Assembly: GCA_032622095.1 (NCBI GenBank)
Contig: CP136064.1
Span: forward strand, 140,385,954 to 140,449,953
Source: Siphonodentalium dalli
Taxonomy: Eukaryota; Mollusca; Scaphopoda; Gadilida; Siphonodentaliidae
Length of the DNA stretch: 64,000 bases
Reading direction: 5' to 3'
How positions within the stretch are numbered: position 1 is the first letter of the stretch; every line of letters begins with the position of its first letter. The notes beneath the pieces are model-generated. The model made no database searches, was not told where the DNA came from, and saw only the letters and a program-made list of their open reading frames with translations. The translations under genes were made by a program, and so were the position numbers. Below, one piece after another: positions 23,205 through 33,673 of this stretch.

Positions 23205-25333
23205 GTCATTCCTTTGTGGACTGCACAATCAGCACCCTCAGACCGAAGTTGACAAAGAAAACTGTGACTTTCCGCAAAATAAACAACATCAATATTGAGA
23301 AATTCGACAGTGACATCAAAGAATCAGATCTGCATAAACAACAATGGACTGATTTAAATGAACTTGTGTCTTGTTACAACAACACGTTATCCCAGCTGCT
23401 AGACCAACATGCACCAACTAAGACCAAAACAATAGTCGTGCGTCCAACGCTACCCTGGTTCAACGACAACCTGAAAGAACTCAAAGCCGACCGGAGAAAA
23501 AAGGAGAGGACCCGAGGCACGTCTGCAGAACATGAAAGATCGTACTGTGATGCCCGAAACAAGTTCTCCAATCAACTAAAGGAAGCTCGGAAGTCACACT
23601 ACACCGACTCGATCAACAAGTGCGAAGGTGACACCAGGCAACTTTTCAAAGTTGTGAAAAAAATGTGTGAGGAGAAACCGAATGAGACACTACCACCGCA
23701 TGATGACGCAGGAAAATTGGCGGAGCAGTTTGGTGAATTCTTTTCTGAAAAGATAGAACTTATCCAAAAGAAGATTGACAACATCACCGTGAAAGCGCCT
23801 TGTGTCGACAAAGAGGAAGCCACGGAAACGTTCACAACATTCGACGATCTCGACCTTGACGATGTCGTTAAAATCATCAAACGCTCTTCAAATGCATCTT
23901 GTGAACTCGATCCTATACCAACAACGCTACTCAAGAAATGTGACTCCCTGATACCTATCATCACCCAGTTGATAAACCTATCATTAAGCCAAGGACATGT
24001 TCCCAGTAGCTGGAAAACAGCCATAGTTCACCCTCTTCTCAAGAAATCCGGTGCTGACCTTGTTTTCAAGAACTTCCGACCCGTCAGCAACCTATCCTTC
24101 ATTTCTAAATTGTGTGAAAAGGCAGTAATAGACCAACTCATTCGGCACAGCGAACAACATGCACCTCTTCCAATAAACACTTCTGCTTTCCGTCAACACC
24201 ATTCAACTGAAACCGCGCTGCTTAAAGTCCAAAATGATATTCTCTGCAGCATGGAAACAAGAAAGGTCACTCTGCTTGTGCTACTAGATTTGAGTGCTGC
24301 TTTCGACACCGTCCGCCATGATATTCTTCTAGATACTCTACAATCTGACTTTGGTGTTCGCGGCACTGCAGCTATCTGGTTGAAATCTTACCTCACGAAC
24401 CGATCACAGCAAATATCCATTAATGGCTCAAAGTCTACAAATTTCCCCATCGAGTGCGGAGTTCCACAAGGAAGTTGTCTTGGACCCGTGCTGTTCTTAT
24501 TCTACATTTCAAAATTATTCTCTGTTGTTGAAAGTCACCTCCCCGATGTTCACGGCTATGCAGATGATACCCAAATCTACTTTTCATTTCGACCGACAGA
24601 GAGAGGCGAAACTAAAGCACGTCAAATTGTGGAGAACTGTATTGTGGACATTAGAGCGTGGATGATTACCAACCGACTCATGATAAATGACGATAAGACT
24701 GAATTCATAACCATTGGTTCTCGACAACAACTTCAGAAAGTCAACATCAGTTCAATTCATGTGGGAGACGCCGACATACCAACAAAGGACACTGTTCGCA
24801 ACCTGGGATCGTATTTTGACACAAACATGACAATGGATAACCATATCTCTAATATGTGTAAGAAGGCGTTCAGAGGTTTATACAAAATCCGACAAATTAG
24901 ACAATACCTCGATGTAGACTCAACTAAGACATTGGTCCATGCTTTTGTCACGTCACACTTAGATTACTGTAATTCTTTACTGTATGGACTACCGGATTAC
25001 CAGTGTGATCGCCTGCAAAAAGTGCTAAATGCTGCGGCGCGAGTTGTATCATACACTCCTCGGCATGAACATATAACTCCAGTTCTCAAGCAATTACACT
25101 GGCTGCCAGTGGAGTATCGAATCATGTTCAAAATTATTTTGCTTGTATTCAAATCTCGTAATAACATGTCACCATTGTATATACAGGATATGATCAAAGA
25201 CAGAAATGTGTGTACATATGGATTACGATCTGATAGCAGTATGCTTTTGTACACTCCTTTCAACAAACAGAAAACGTTTGGCGATAGGGCATTTTCATTT
25301 GCAGGTCCACATCTATGGAATAGCATTCCACCT
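23205..25333 (+). mobile_element. LINE A: CR1/L2-like retrotransposon, 5'-truncated, main part
   Basis: A 700-codon open frame (to 25342) starts in the last strand of an APE endonuclease (SHSFVDCTISTLRP) and passes through a linker into a full RT: FRPVSNLSFISKLCEK, LLVLLDLSAAFDTVRHDILL, GVPQGSCLGPVLFLFYIS, YADDTQIYF (YADD at about 24557) and the downstream thumb LDYCNSLLYGLPDYQ. The LLDLSAAFDTV form of motif A is typical of the CR1/L2 group. The ORF1 and most of the endonuclease are missing, as in 5'-truncated copies. At 25333 the frame is cut by LINE B; the remaining 3' end is at 30604-30838. Its insertion destroyed the ATPase gene. Confidence 0.9.
25328..25333. repeat. Target-site duplication of LINE B (left copy)
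   Basis: CCACCT here and at 30604-30609 flank LINE B. Removing one copy with the insert makes LINE A continuous. Confidence 0.7.
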
Positions 25334-25559
25334 TGTTTATAAACTTTATTCTCCCAGCCAATGTACATGGTACGGAGACAACGGAATACATAAAACAATA
25401 ACTACCCCGTGTCAAGTGCGGATGGACGATGGATAACGTAATTAGTTAATTAATCATATTCAAGTTAATGTTGCCATCAGGACGTGACACGGGGTTTGAC
25501 AAATAAGAATAGAAAATGTGTTATGGCAGTTTACAGGCTGCCGCCCTGTGAGGTGGAAG

Positions 25560-28500
25560 CTACCTGATATAACCTGGAGAACAGGTAGCTACGGAAATTT
25601 GAATCTCTTTGATCATTTTGCACGTTTTCTTTAGAACAGATGGTCGTGTGCTCCTTAAAAGCATTTTCAATTTACCAAGACTGTATGTACTTTTCGAAAA
25701 GACAGGAAATAATGATTCCCTCAAATCGGAGAAGATTGGGCAATCAACCAGGTAGTGTATTTCGTCGCCGATTGCATTCAGATTACACAAGGTACATACA
25801 CGCTGCTCTCTCGGAACGTTGTTCCAACTTCCCGATTCTACTGGCAGTTTATGATTTCTGGTTCTGAATCGAGCCAAAGTAAATACGTTATTTTGATTAC
25901 TAGAATTTAGGTAGTTTTCGAAAGTGAATTCTGTCTTAATCAAGGAATAAAACATGCCCTTTCTGGAAAGTGATATATCGATTTGCCACCCTTGTATAAA
26001 CTGATCTTTTAAAATGTTTGTGACATCCTTGAGAATGCACATCGTGTTGATGAGTGAATATTGGTTCGCCCAAATATGAGACACCCCGCAACAATCAATT
26101 ATTCCTTTAACTGCGTAAATCCACTGTGAAAAGAATATCCCATTTGTGTAATGATTATACAGCAATGTGTAGAGCGATTTTGACATTTTGCCATGTGTAT
26201 TTGTGACAAGCGAAAACCAGAATTTTAGCAATCTATTTTTGAATGTAACTTCTATGGGGTATCTACCTGTTTCGCCATACACCATATATGTTGGGGTTGA
26301 CTTTTTGAGGTTTAGAATAATCTTACAAAACTTTAAATGTACTCGTTCAATAGAACTTATGTCACCAAGCCCCCATATCTCACAGCCGTATGTAAGTATT
26401 GGTACCACCATTTGATCAAACAACGTGAACATGCATTTAATAGAGAGGTTATTCCGTTTTCCGATCTTAATCAAATCATACATCGCTTTGGTGGCGTTGT
26501 TACAAGTGTATTGCTTCATAGCTTTGAAAGAACCTGTTCTACCGAAATGAACACCAAGGTAGTTAAAAGCATCGACATATTGTAGTTGGTTTCCAAGGAG
26601 ATTTATTGCTGGGTACTGTTTTGGCTTTCGTTTTGCGAAACAGACTAACTTTGTTTTTGAGATGTTTACCCGAAGGTGCCAAATATCACAATAGTCAGCA
26701 AATAAATCAAGTGAATATTGCAGTGCATGTGGGGATTCTGCCATTAGAACCGTATCATCCGCATAAAGCATGATAAACAGCTTCATATATATTTCCAATG
26801 TTTCAAGTTCGTCAGACGTGGTTTTCAAGCCGCTTACGTCAGATTCCACGAGAAATTTCGTTAAATCATTTAAGTACATCGAAAATAATAATGGAGATAA
26901 GTTTTCACCTTGTCTCACTCCTACATTTGACATGAAAACATCAGATCTTTTACCGTTCAAAACAACTCTAGATTTAATAGAATCATACATATTCACAATA
27001 ACCCTCATCATTTTACCCCCGATACCATCAAGTGACATCTTATACCAAAGTCCCTGCCTCCAAACAGAATCAAAAGCTTTTTCCAGATCAATAAATGCCG
27101 CATAAAGTTTTTTCTTGTAATGCAGTTGAAATAGTTCGATTAATGATTTCAGCGTGAACAAATTATCAAGAGTAGAGTATCCTTTTCTAAATCCTGTCTG
27201 GTTATCGTTTAATACATTTCGCGATTCGATGAAGAGATTTAGTCTGTTATTTAATACGGAGGTAAATAGTTTGCCAAAGCAACTCAATATTGTGATTCCC
27301 CTGTAATTATTGGGGTCATCTCGTGATCCTTTTTTCTTGTATATAGGGTGGATGTTCCCAATCAACCAATCATCTGGTATGCAACCAGAATCAAATATTA
27401 AATTGAACAAGCAAACATAAATTGGCATCATTTTATCGGCTGAAACTCTTAAATATTCATTCCGAATGCCATCATCAGATGTAGCTTTATTATTTTTCAA
27501 CTTACTAATGCATAGGCGGATTTCTTCCTCTGTAATTTTGGTATTAAGATCTTCACTATTACTAACCTCAAAATCAGGTAACTGACTAGAGGTATTACAT
27601 CCTTCGTTAAGTTGTTCGAAGTGCTTATGGAGACTATCAAGCGATGCGCTTTTCGCATGTATACTTTTTTCAAACTTCAGGGAAGACCAAAATTTCCTTG
27701 GGTTGTGTAATTTTAGGTTATCCATTTTTGATCGTACGAGCGATCTATGCCGCTTAATTGCGAAATCAAGTGTTTTCTTATATCTTTTCTCTGATTGTTT
27801 CAACTCAGACTTATTTTGTGCAGACGGATAATTTTTACATCGGCGTTTCGCCTTTCTGAAAGTAGTTCTGGCCTCTCTACATTGCCGATCGAACCACGGG
27901 TTGCTCGCCTTACTTGGGGTGGGGTTATGAGATAATGTCTTTCGGGTTCCAAATGTCTTTCGTGCTGAATCCACTAATACTTTAGAAATTTTTGCAATCG
28001 CTTGATTAATAGTATATTGATCCGCAACACCACTTGCCATTTCGTTAACAGTATTGGAGATATGTTCAAGTTCATTCTGATTCATGTTATCAATAAAACA
28101 AGTAGCTTTATTACAATCCCAAAAACCTGGTACGGATTCAGACTGAACATTTTCGGATGTGACTGCTCTTTGAGACGGGCAATTCGTAAGTTTAATTTCC
28201 AAAGCGATTGGGGAATGCACGTCGCTGAAAAGAGAGCTAAACGGCAGAACTTCAAAGTGTGCTATCAGGGGGGCTGCATTTATTGACGAAAGAACATAAT
28301 CTACAGTGGATAATCCTCTGCATGTGTACTCGCCTACCTCAATATCTGCACCCACCCTACCATTCAATATAAATACATCATTATGTATACATATATCTAG
28401 AAGTAATTTACCGAAACTGGTCTTTTTGTGATCTTTGTTAGTTCTGCTAACAGAAAATCCACATGCAATTAATACAGTTTTCATTTCAATTTCTCGGGGT

Positions 28501-29108
28501 TCATCTAACTGGGCCCATTCTGATTCGTCAGTATATGAATCGTAATCGTTATCGCAAGATGTTCGAGCGTTAAAATCGCCTGCAAGAAAAATGTAGCTGT
28601 GCGTACTTGCCATGCTAAGATACTCACACTGAAGTTGTGTGTATGGATCGTTGATGGAATAAGATGTATTTCGCGGTGGGATATAGACAGCACCTATTAT
28701 GACATCTTCGTCAGTTTGAGTGTACTTATGGCTTATTTTCAACCAAAGTACATATTTGCAGTCTGTTTCGACAATATCGATAAAGTCATCGAGGTCCTGT
28801 CTATATCCCACAACGATACCGCCCGATTTTCTAATAGCAAACCTGAACCGATTTTTCATTACAAATTTATAACCATTCAATGATAATGTATCAAAGTCAT
28901 CGGTTTTGGATTCCATTAAACATAGAATATCATATTGTTTGCATAAATTTTGAAATTCCGGGTAATTAAGTCGTTGTTTTAAACCGCATACATTGAGTGA
29001 TAATACTTTAAGATTATCTGGAATAGAACATTGGGTTAAAGATTCAATTGTATATGCACTCGCAGTATAAGGTTCACAATTAGACTGTTCATATTCTCCT
29101 AGGTTTTC
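25560..29108 (-). CDS. LINE B ORF2: APE endonuclease plus reverse transcriptase plus CCHC knuckle
   Basis: The frame is open from the codon after the ORF1 UAG (29108) to TAG at 25560, about 1182 codons. The first ATG is at 28916. Upstream of it, without any ATG, lie 64 codons that include the first endonuclease strand LKVLSLNVCGL; the catalytic-type Glu follows right after the ATG (MESK). Further motifs: SGGIVVGYR, IIGAVYIPP, GDFNART, STVDYVL and SDVHSPI for the nuclease; FIDLEKAFDSVWRQGLWYKM, GVRQGENLSPLLFSMYLNDL and YADDTVLM (about 26752-26765) for the RT; then PILTYGCEIWGL, and a C-terminal knuckle CTLCNLNAIGDEIHYLVDCP. It nicks target DNA and copies the element RNA into it. Starting at 28916 would lose the first nuclease strand, so the protein is probably made by UAG readthrough or non-ATG start. 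Confidence 0.9.
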   Translation of the reverse strand, partial: ENLGEYEQSNCEPYTASAYTIESLTQCSIPDNLKVLSLNVCGLKQRLNYPEFQNLCKQYDILCLMESKTDDFDTLSLNGYKFVMKNRFRFAIRKSGGIVVGYRQDLDDFIDIVETDCKYVLWLKISHKYTQTDEDVIIGAVYIPPRNTSYSINDPYTQLQCEYLSMASTHSYIFLAGDFNARTSCDNDYDSYTDESEWAQLDEPREIEMKTVLIACGFSVSRTNKDHKKTSFGKLLLDICIHNDVFILNGRVGADIEVGEYTCRGLSTVDYVLSSINAAPLIAHFEVLPFSSLFSDVHSPIALEIKLTNCPSQRAVTSENVQSESVPGFWDCNKATCFIDNMNQNELEHISNTVNEMASGVADQYTINQAIAKISKVLVDSARKTFGTRKTLSHNPTPSKASNPWFDRQCREARTTFRKAKRRCKNYPSAQNKSELKQSEKRYKKTLDFAIKRHRSLVRSKMDNLKLHNPRKFWSSLKFEKSIHAKSASLDSLHKHFEQLNEGCNTSSQLPDFEVSNSEDLNTKITEEEIRLCISKLKNNKATSDDGIRNEYLRVSADKMMPIYVCLFNLIFDSGCIPDDWLIGNIHPIYKKKGSRDDPNNYRGITILSCFGKLFTSVLNNRLNLFIESRNVLNDNQTGFRKGYSTLDNLFTLKSLIELFQLHYKKKLYAAFIDLEKAFDSVWRQGLWYKMSLDGIGGKMMRVIVNMYDSIKSRVVLNGKRSDVFMSNVGVRQGENLSPLLFSMYLNDLTKFLVESDVSGLKTTSDELETLEIYMKLFIMLYADDTVLMAESPHALQYSLDLFADYCDIWHLRVNISKTKLVCFAKRKPKQYPAINLLGNQLQYVDAFNYLGVHFGRTGSFKAMKQYTCNNATKAMYDLIKIGKRNNLSIKCMFTLFDQMVVPILTYGCEIWGLGDISSIERVHLKFCKIILNLKKSTPTYMVYGETGRYPIEVTFKNRLLKFWFSLVTNTHGKMSKSLYTLLYNHYTNGIFFSQWIYAVKGIIDCCGVSHIWANQYSLINTMCILKDVTNILKDQFIQGWQIDISLSRKGMFYSLIKTEFTFENYLNSSNQNNVFTLARFRTRNHKLPVESGSWNNVPREQRVCTLCNLNAIGDEIHYLVDCPIFSDLRESLFPVFSKSTYSLGKLKMLLRSTRPSVLKKTCKMIKEIQISVATCSPGYIR

Positions 29109-30146
29109 CTAGGTAGGTGATGATCCCAACCGTCCGCGCTTGGTTTGCCTCCCGTCAGTTGCAGGTGTGTTTGGTTCACTGTGCTCAGTGACTTTCACAT
29201 CCGGTGGATTATACAGAATTCCATCAATGTACAGATTGTCCCTGAACATTTTGACCCTTTTACCATCATTTCTGGCCTGCTTCTTGACGGGATAGAGTTC
29301 ACGCCTCTTATCCTCCACTGACTTTGGGAATTGTTCGCGTATACCGAATTTCGGCTTATCTTTCAGCAGCTTTGCACTAGACATAACTTGTTTGAATTCA
29401 TTTTGATAAATGAATCGCGCAATTATTGGACGTGTTCTCGCACGCGCTACATCGTCGTAGGTATCATCGCCATCAGCTTTCCATCTGGCTTTACCAAGCC
29501 TGTGTATGTTCCCGAAATGGATATCTTTGGAATTTTTAATACGAAGTTCGTTTTTAAAGAATTTTCGCAACTCCAATTCACAGTCTTCATTCGACGATTC
29601 AGTAATTCCGTGGAAAATTAAATTCAGCTTCATTGATCTGCATTTAAGATCGGTGACAGTTTCATCCAGATATAAATTCTCTTGTAGAAGTTCGTCAATT
29701 TTGGCTTTCTGATTACGGTCCGATTTATGTAAATCAAACATCTCAGACTGCATCCTGGTCATTTTAGATTCCAACATCGTAACTGCTTTACTTAGGTTAT
29801 CATTTGATGTCTTCAGATCAGTCATCGATTTGCTAACATTGGCCCCAGCAATCTCCATCGAAGAGTATTTTTGGCTTATGTCCTCAACCCGTTTGTCCAC
29901 AGAGGAGACATCATCCTGTAGCACATCCACTGATTTTGACAATTTTTCCACGCTTTGCATACTACATTCTAACGACGAAAATCTAGCGTCCATTCTACTT
30001 TCAATTGACGACAGTCTGGTGTCCAATCTACAGAGAACATCAATAAGAGTGTCACCATTAGTTCCACCGCCGATCGGTACATTGCCATCCATTGCCTGTC
30101 GGTTGTCTTGTAAAATAGCAGCAGTTTCCCCAAGCGACATATTCAA
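29109..30146 (-). CDS. LINE B ORF1: coiled-coil RNA-binding protein (L1-ORF1-like)
   Basis: 345 codons from ATG at 30146 to TAG at 29109-29111. Residues about 30-165 are a long heptad-rich coiled coil (LDTRLSSIESRMDARFSSLE, then VSSVDKRVEDISQKYSSM). An RRM-like part follows (LNLIFHGITESSNEDCELEL, then RPIIARFIYQNEFKQVM), and then a basic C-terminal domain (FGIREQFPKSVEDKRRELYP, DNLYIDGILYNPP). That order is the L1 ORF1p layout, a trimeric nucleic-acid chaperone that coats the element RNA. The stop is followed in the same frame by ORF2. No frame damage is seen. Confidence 0.85.
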   Translation of the reverse strand: MNMSLGETAAILQDNRQAMDGNVPIGGGTNGDTLIDVLCRLDTRLSSIESRMDARFSSLECSMQSVEKLSKSVDVLQDDVSSVDKRVEDISQKYSSMEIAGANVSKSMTDLKTSNDNLSKAVTMLESKMTRMQSEMFDLHKSDRNQKAKIDELLQENLYLDETVTDLKCRSMKLNLIFHGITESSNEDCELELRKFFKNELRIKNSKDIHFGNIHRLGKARWKADGDDTYDDVARARTRPIIARFIYQNEFKQVMSSAKLLKDKPKFGIREQFPKSVEDKRRELYPVKKQARNDGKRVKMFRDNLYIDGILYNPPDVKVTEHSEPNTPATDGRQTKRGRLGSSPT

Positions 30147-30603
30147 AATCTGTGTCAGTTGTACGATAACGCTAACTGAATATAGGCCAATTTGACAGGT
30201 AGCGACACTGTGTTATTGTTGATGTTTCAGTACGGGTCAACAACAATCAGATAAACAAAGAATCAAGTTGGCATTAATCACACGATGAACACATTCGGGT
30301 ATTCACGTTCCATCGATGATTGGCGTTACTCCACCGGAACGAACTACATTAACGTGGGTCATGAATATTAATGACAATAACAAGCGGTATTCGACGTCGC
30401 TGATTGGCTCTCTGCGAACATGAATAATAATGCGCGTGAACGAAATCAGGTGAATTGAAACTGTCAATGTCTGCAGATATATCAACGAAAGCGCCCCAAA
30501 GCTGTATATTACGATACATACGTTTCAGAACATATATTAAAGTCAGGCATCACCTTTAGAAGTCAAACATGATGTTGCGGTCCGAATAAAACAAGAAACA
30601 GTA

Positions 30604-30838
30604 CCACCTCCAGATCCCGCAGCCTATCGGTCCGCCATATTGTAATATTCACTGATTTAAATATGTTTAAGACCGGCCTCAAAACATATCTCTTTGATGT
30701 AGCATTTAATTCCTAGATATATGTGCATGTACATGTATTATGCTGATTAGGCAATGAGCTCGATGTAATGTAAAGCGCCGTTGAATATGTACTCATAATA
30801 TTGAGCGCTATACAAATTAATTATTATTATTATTATAT
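30604..30838 (+). mobile_element. LINE A: 3' end
   Basis: After the second CCACCT the LINE A sequence resumes. One frame carries MFKTGLKTYLFDVAFNS and a stop, the classic CR1/L2-type C-terminus, though a frame change near 30640 separates it from the main ORF. The 3' region ends gcgctatacaaattaatta and a (TTA)n tail at about 30819-30836, the simple-repeat ending of this LINE group. Confidence 0.8.
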
Positions 30839-31156
30839 ATGAAGAAAGGATTGACGGAAGACGAGGCTGAAGAAAAGTCGAAAGTGAAGATACGTCCCGA
30901 GTATGAGAGGCGTTTCTTAAACATATACGCTGCATTTATACAAAATTTACTGGAAGTTAGTGGTGGGAAAACTCATATCAAGATCATGGATCGTGTGTAT
31001 AAGATGCTAGATGATAGCTATGATATACTCCCTGCCGTTCGGATTTCTTTGAGGACATATAAACCCCTCCTAATGGAATACATGAGAAATAAAAGTGAGG
31101 ACAAAAACGATAAACAGATGGACTCTGAGCAAGATGACGACGATGACAATCGATGA
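30839..31156 (+). pseudogene. Zinc-finger / ATPase gene, C-terminal portion (separated by LINE A)
   Basis: A 105-codon frame begins exactly at the LINE A tail and ends in a run of Asp. It reads MKKGLTEDEAEEKSKVKIRP, then YERRFLNIYAAFIQNLL and PAVRISLRTYKPLLMEYM. It is in register with the last ATPase codon at 23204 when LINE A and LINE B are ignored, and a charged helical C-terminus of this sort follows the second finger in related proteins as I recall them. Two AATAAA signals follow at 31165-31170 and 31190-31195. Alternatively it is an unrelated small ORF; its start directly at the LINE boundary argues against that. Confidence 0.65.
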
Positions 31157-31164
31157 TTAACTGC

Positions 31165-31195
31165 AATAAACCTATTATTCTTGGTGTCGAATAAA
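31165..31195 (+). promoter_or_regulatory. Polyadenylation signals for the ATPase gene
   Basis: AATAAA at 31165-31170 and 31190-31195, directly downstream of the stop at 31156. Confidence 0.4.
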
Positions 31196-32369
31196 GCAAA
31201 TGTTGATACACTATACTGCTTATTTGTCTTTATTCTTCCATCTAATATTGGTGTTCGTAATATAACAGCGTTATATATTCCTTTTATAGTACCAATATAT
31301 ATCAACGGTATCTTCTTATCTGCGATATCCGCATAACCTCTACCCAAGTACACCCCCCTATTTTCTTTCATATTACATGTATAGGCGATACGCAATAGGG
31401 TTAACGCGATCGTTTATCACCCCGATATCCTATTCCATTAGTGATAACACACCGCGGCGTGACCTCTCACCCTGATGGCTGAGGTTGAGGAGCTTAGGGC
31501 TTAGGCAGTCAAACCATCTACCCGAATACGTAACCTATACTATATAATATTTATACCCGTTTTCGATCATATACGGTCACCTTCTGCTATATGGATAAAC
31601 TCTACCTTGGTGGCGGAAACCACGTGATATATACGGCGCCCAGAGGTTATGTTCAAACTTGTCGACTACTATCACTCTGTTTGAACCCACGACTTGCTCG
31701 ATCTGGGACGAAATATCTGCTTGGAGTCCTAACCAACTGAATCAACAGAGGGATTATGGAATATAACTAATATTAATTGATAGTTGGGGGTTCAAAAGAA
31801 TCCCGAGTTTTTTTCTTTTTCGCTGTATTCATTCGTCAACGTCCGCTTCGTACCCACTGTCATCTGATGCGGACTGATCTTGCCAAATAGTAACATATAT
31901 AAAACTCGTTCATTTGACTAATACTTACTGATCGGTTGCTTCCGCATATCATTCCAATTATGCCCGTATTGTATACTCTATCAATTACATCCATTTGTTA
32001 TCCCATGCAAGATCCTATCTAATTCAGCTATGCTTTTGCACAAAACAAATTCTTATATATCTGTCATACCGCCCGCTAGATAAATCACTGACCCGATCTC
32101 GTTCGAAACAGTTTCAATGACCCGATTCATTCTTGTATACTCTATCAATTGCAACCCATTATACTGTATCAATTTGCACACTCATTAAATTCAATGACCC
32201 GATTCATTCTTCTATCTTTCCCTTTAATTCCATTTCAATAACATCCATTTAAATTCAATTGTTGTCCCTTTAAATCCATTGTCTACCTTTAAATTTAAAT
32301 ACCCCATTAACAACACAGCATAGCAACGTGTTATGTAAACATTGGTTGCGCGGTTGCACCCCGCTTGGG
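31196..32369. other. No gene seen
   Basis: Mixed sequence with short duplicated phrases (tgacccgattcattctt near 32116 and 32200). A minus-strand ORF overlapping 31018-31395 has no recognisable domain. Confidence 0.35.
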
Positions 32370-33478
32370 GCTGACACAGCTCGTTATATACTACTGACGG
32401 ATGATAGGTTACCACAAATGGAACTCGCTGCCGATCAGTTTTGTCAGTATATTTGAGGAGATCCTGGCGATCCTTAGAAACAGCTTTGGTGATCTCTTTG
32501 TCCACATCATCTCGTTTATATCCAAGGGAATGGAAGGCCGATTTGAGGGATTTCAGTTGTTCACCACGCACTTCCGGGTCCGAATTAATGCGGTGATATC
32601 TTAAGGCCTGGCTATATACCACTGCTCTCTTTGTGTGCAAAGGATGAAAACTTTGTGAATGCAGGTATGATAATCCATCTGTGGGCTTCCTGTATACAGT
32701 CGTGCAAAGTTTGTTATCATGCCGGAACACTTTTATATCCAAGAAATTAATTTCGTTCTCCGAATGTTCCATAGTAAATTTAATGTTGAACTCTTCGTGG
32801 AATAGTTGAAGAGCCGTAACGCCATGGTCCCAAATAAAGAATACATCGTCGATATAACGAAAGTAGAGACGTGGTTTGAGTTCACATCGTTGTAGAAAAT
32901 TGTCTTCCAGGTCTACCATGAACAGATTAGCCAGTTGATGTGACATGGCGAACCCCATGGTACATCCCATTCGTTGTAGAAACGTATGGTTATTAAAGTT
33001 GAAGTAGTTATGTCCCAGGATAAATTGTGTAAGTTTTAAAATAGTTTCGCTGCTGGTCGACAATGGAGAATCACCGAGCCATCTCTGTAGGGCATCCAAA
33101 CCGTCTTTGTGATGAATATTGGTATATAGCCCCTTCACGTCCATTGTTACAAAAATGCATTCGTTGCTAATATCTCCCACCTGAGCTAATTTATTAAGAA
33201 AATCCGTGGAGTCCTGAATGAAGTTGTCAGTAGATCTTACGATCGGTTTCAGCTGGTCATCAACAAACTTGGAAATTATATCTGTCATAGTGTCTATACC
33301 TGATACAATAGGGCGGCCCGGAACTCCCTCTTTGTGAACTTTCGGCAACGTATAAAATGTACTAGGTCGCGGAATCTTCCCTACCAAAGAAACAATTTCA
33401 TCTCTATCAATTGCGGGTAGAGACTCGATTAACTGCGACATCTCTTCTTTGTACAGTGCAGTAGGGTCGGCGTAGTTA
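32370..33478 (-). pseudogene. Penelope-like reverse transcriptase without its endonuclease
   Basis: A minus-strand frame open from about 33478 contains the full PLE RT series: PRPSTFYTLPKVHK, PGRPIVSGIDTMTDI, MDVKGLYTNI (motif A), GCTMGFAMSHQLANLFM, YFRYIDDVFFIW (YIDD near 32850), EINFLDIKVF, VYRKPTDGLSYLHSQSFHP. It then reads VPFVVTYHPS and degenerates; the Cys region and GIY-YIG nuclease are absent. The RT core itself has no stop or frameshift over about 350 codons. It begins abruptly at ADPTALYKEEM; the residues that should precede it are found inverted next door (33470-33541). EN-less PLEs exist as natural lineages, but truncation at the 3' end explains this copy equally well. Confidence 0.85.
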
Positions 33479-33541
33479 ACGATTATAACAGTGAAGCAAA
33501 TCGTCAGCTTCTCAACACTGACTATTATCAAAAACTTGACG
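33470..33541 (+). pseudogene. Inverted upstream segment of the same PLE
   Basis: The plus strand encodes NDYNSEANRQLLNTDYYQKL, the PLE stretch that normally lies directly before ADPT. The inverted piece ends with cttgacg, exactly where the minus-strand RT fragment begins, so nothing is missing between them. The arrangement is that of a 5' inversion made during target-primed reverse transcription. Confidence 0.65.
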
Positions 33542-33607
33542 TGTGTGTTACAGTTCCATTCATTATTTACAAATTCTACCAGACCTTTACGGCTATTCTC
33601 CAGTATA

Positions 33608-33609
<2 letters not shown>

Positions 33610-33647
<38 letters not shown>
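33610..33647. repeat. (AT)n microsatellite
   Basis: About 38 bp of uninterrupted AT. PLE insertions are often found beside such runs. Confidence 0.95.
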
Positions 33648-33648
<1 letters not shown>

Positions 33649-33673
33649 CATAAGCTCTTCCTTTCGTTGCAGA

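Larger units (their letters stand above)
25334..30603 (-). mobile_element. LINE B: apparently full-length non-LTR retrotransposon nested in LINE A
   Basis: A 5.27-kb minus-strand element with a 457-bp leader (30603-30147), ORF1, ORF2 and a 226-bp 3' region ending near an AATAAA (minus strand, about 25350) without a long poly(A). It is flanked by CCACCT on both sides. Both ORFs are open over their whole length, so the insertion is probably recent and the copy could be active. The clade is not settled: the APE endonuclease, the L1-like ORF1 and the C-terminal CCHC knuckle occur together in several invertebrate lineages. Confidence 0.9.

Noticed and set aside
23374-24024. Minus-strand ORFs over LINE A (65 and 141 codons)
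   Set aside because: Antisense shadows of the reverse-transcriptase frame.
31018-31395. Minus-strand ORF convergent with the ATPase gene
   Set aside because: Half of it is antisense to the ATPase C-terminus, the start is non-ATG, and no family is recognisable.
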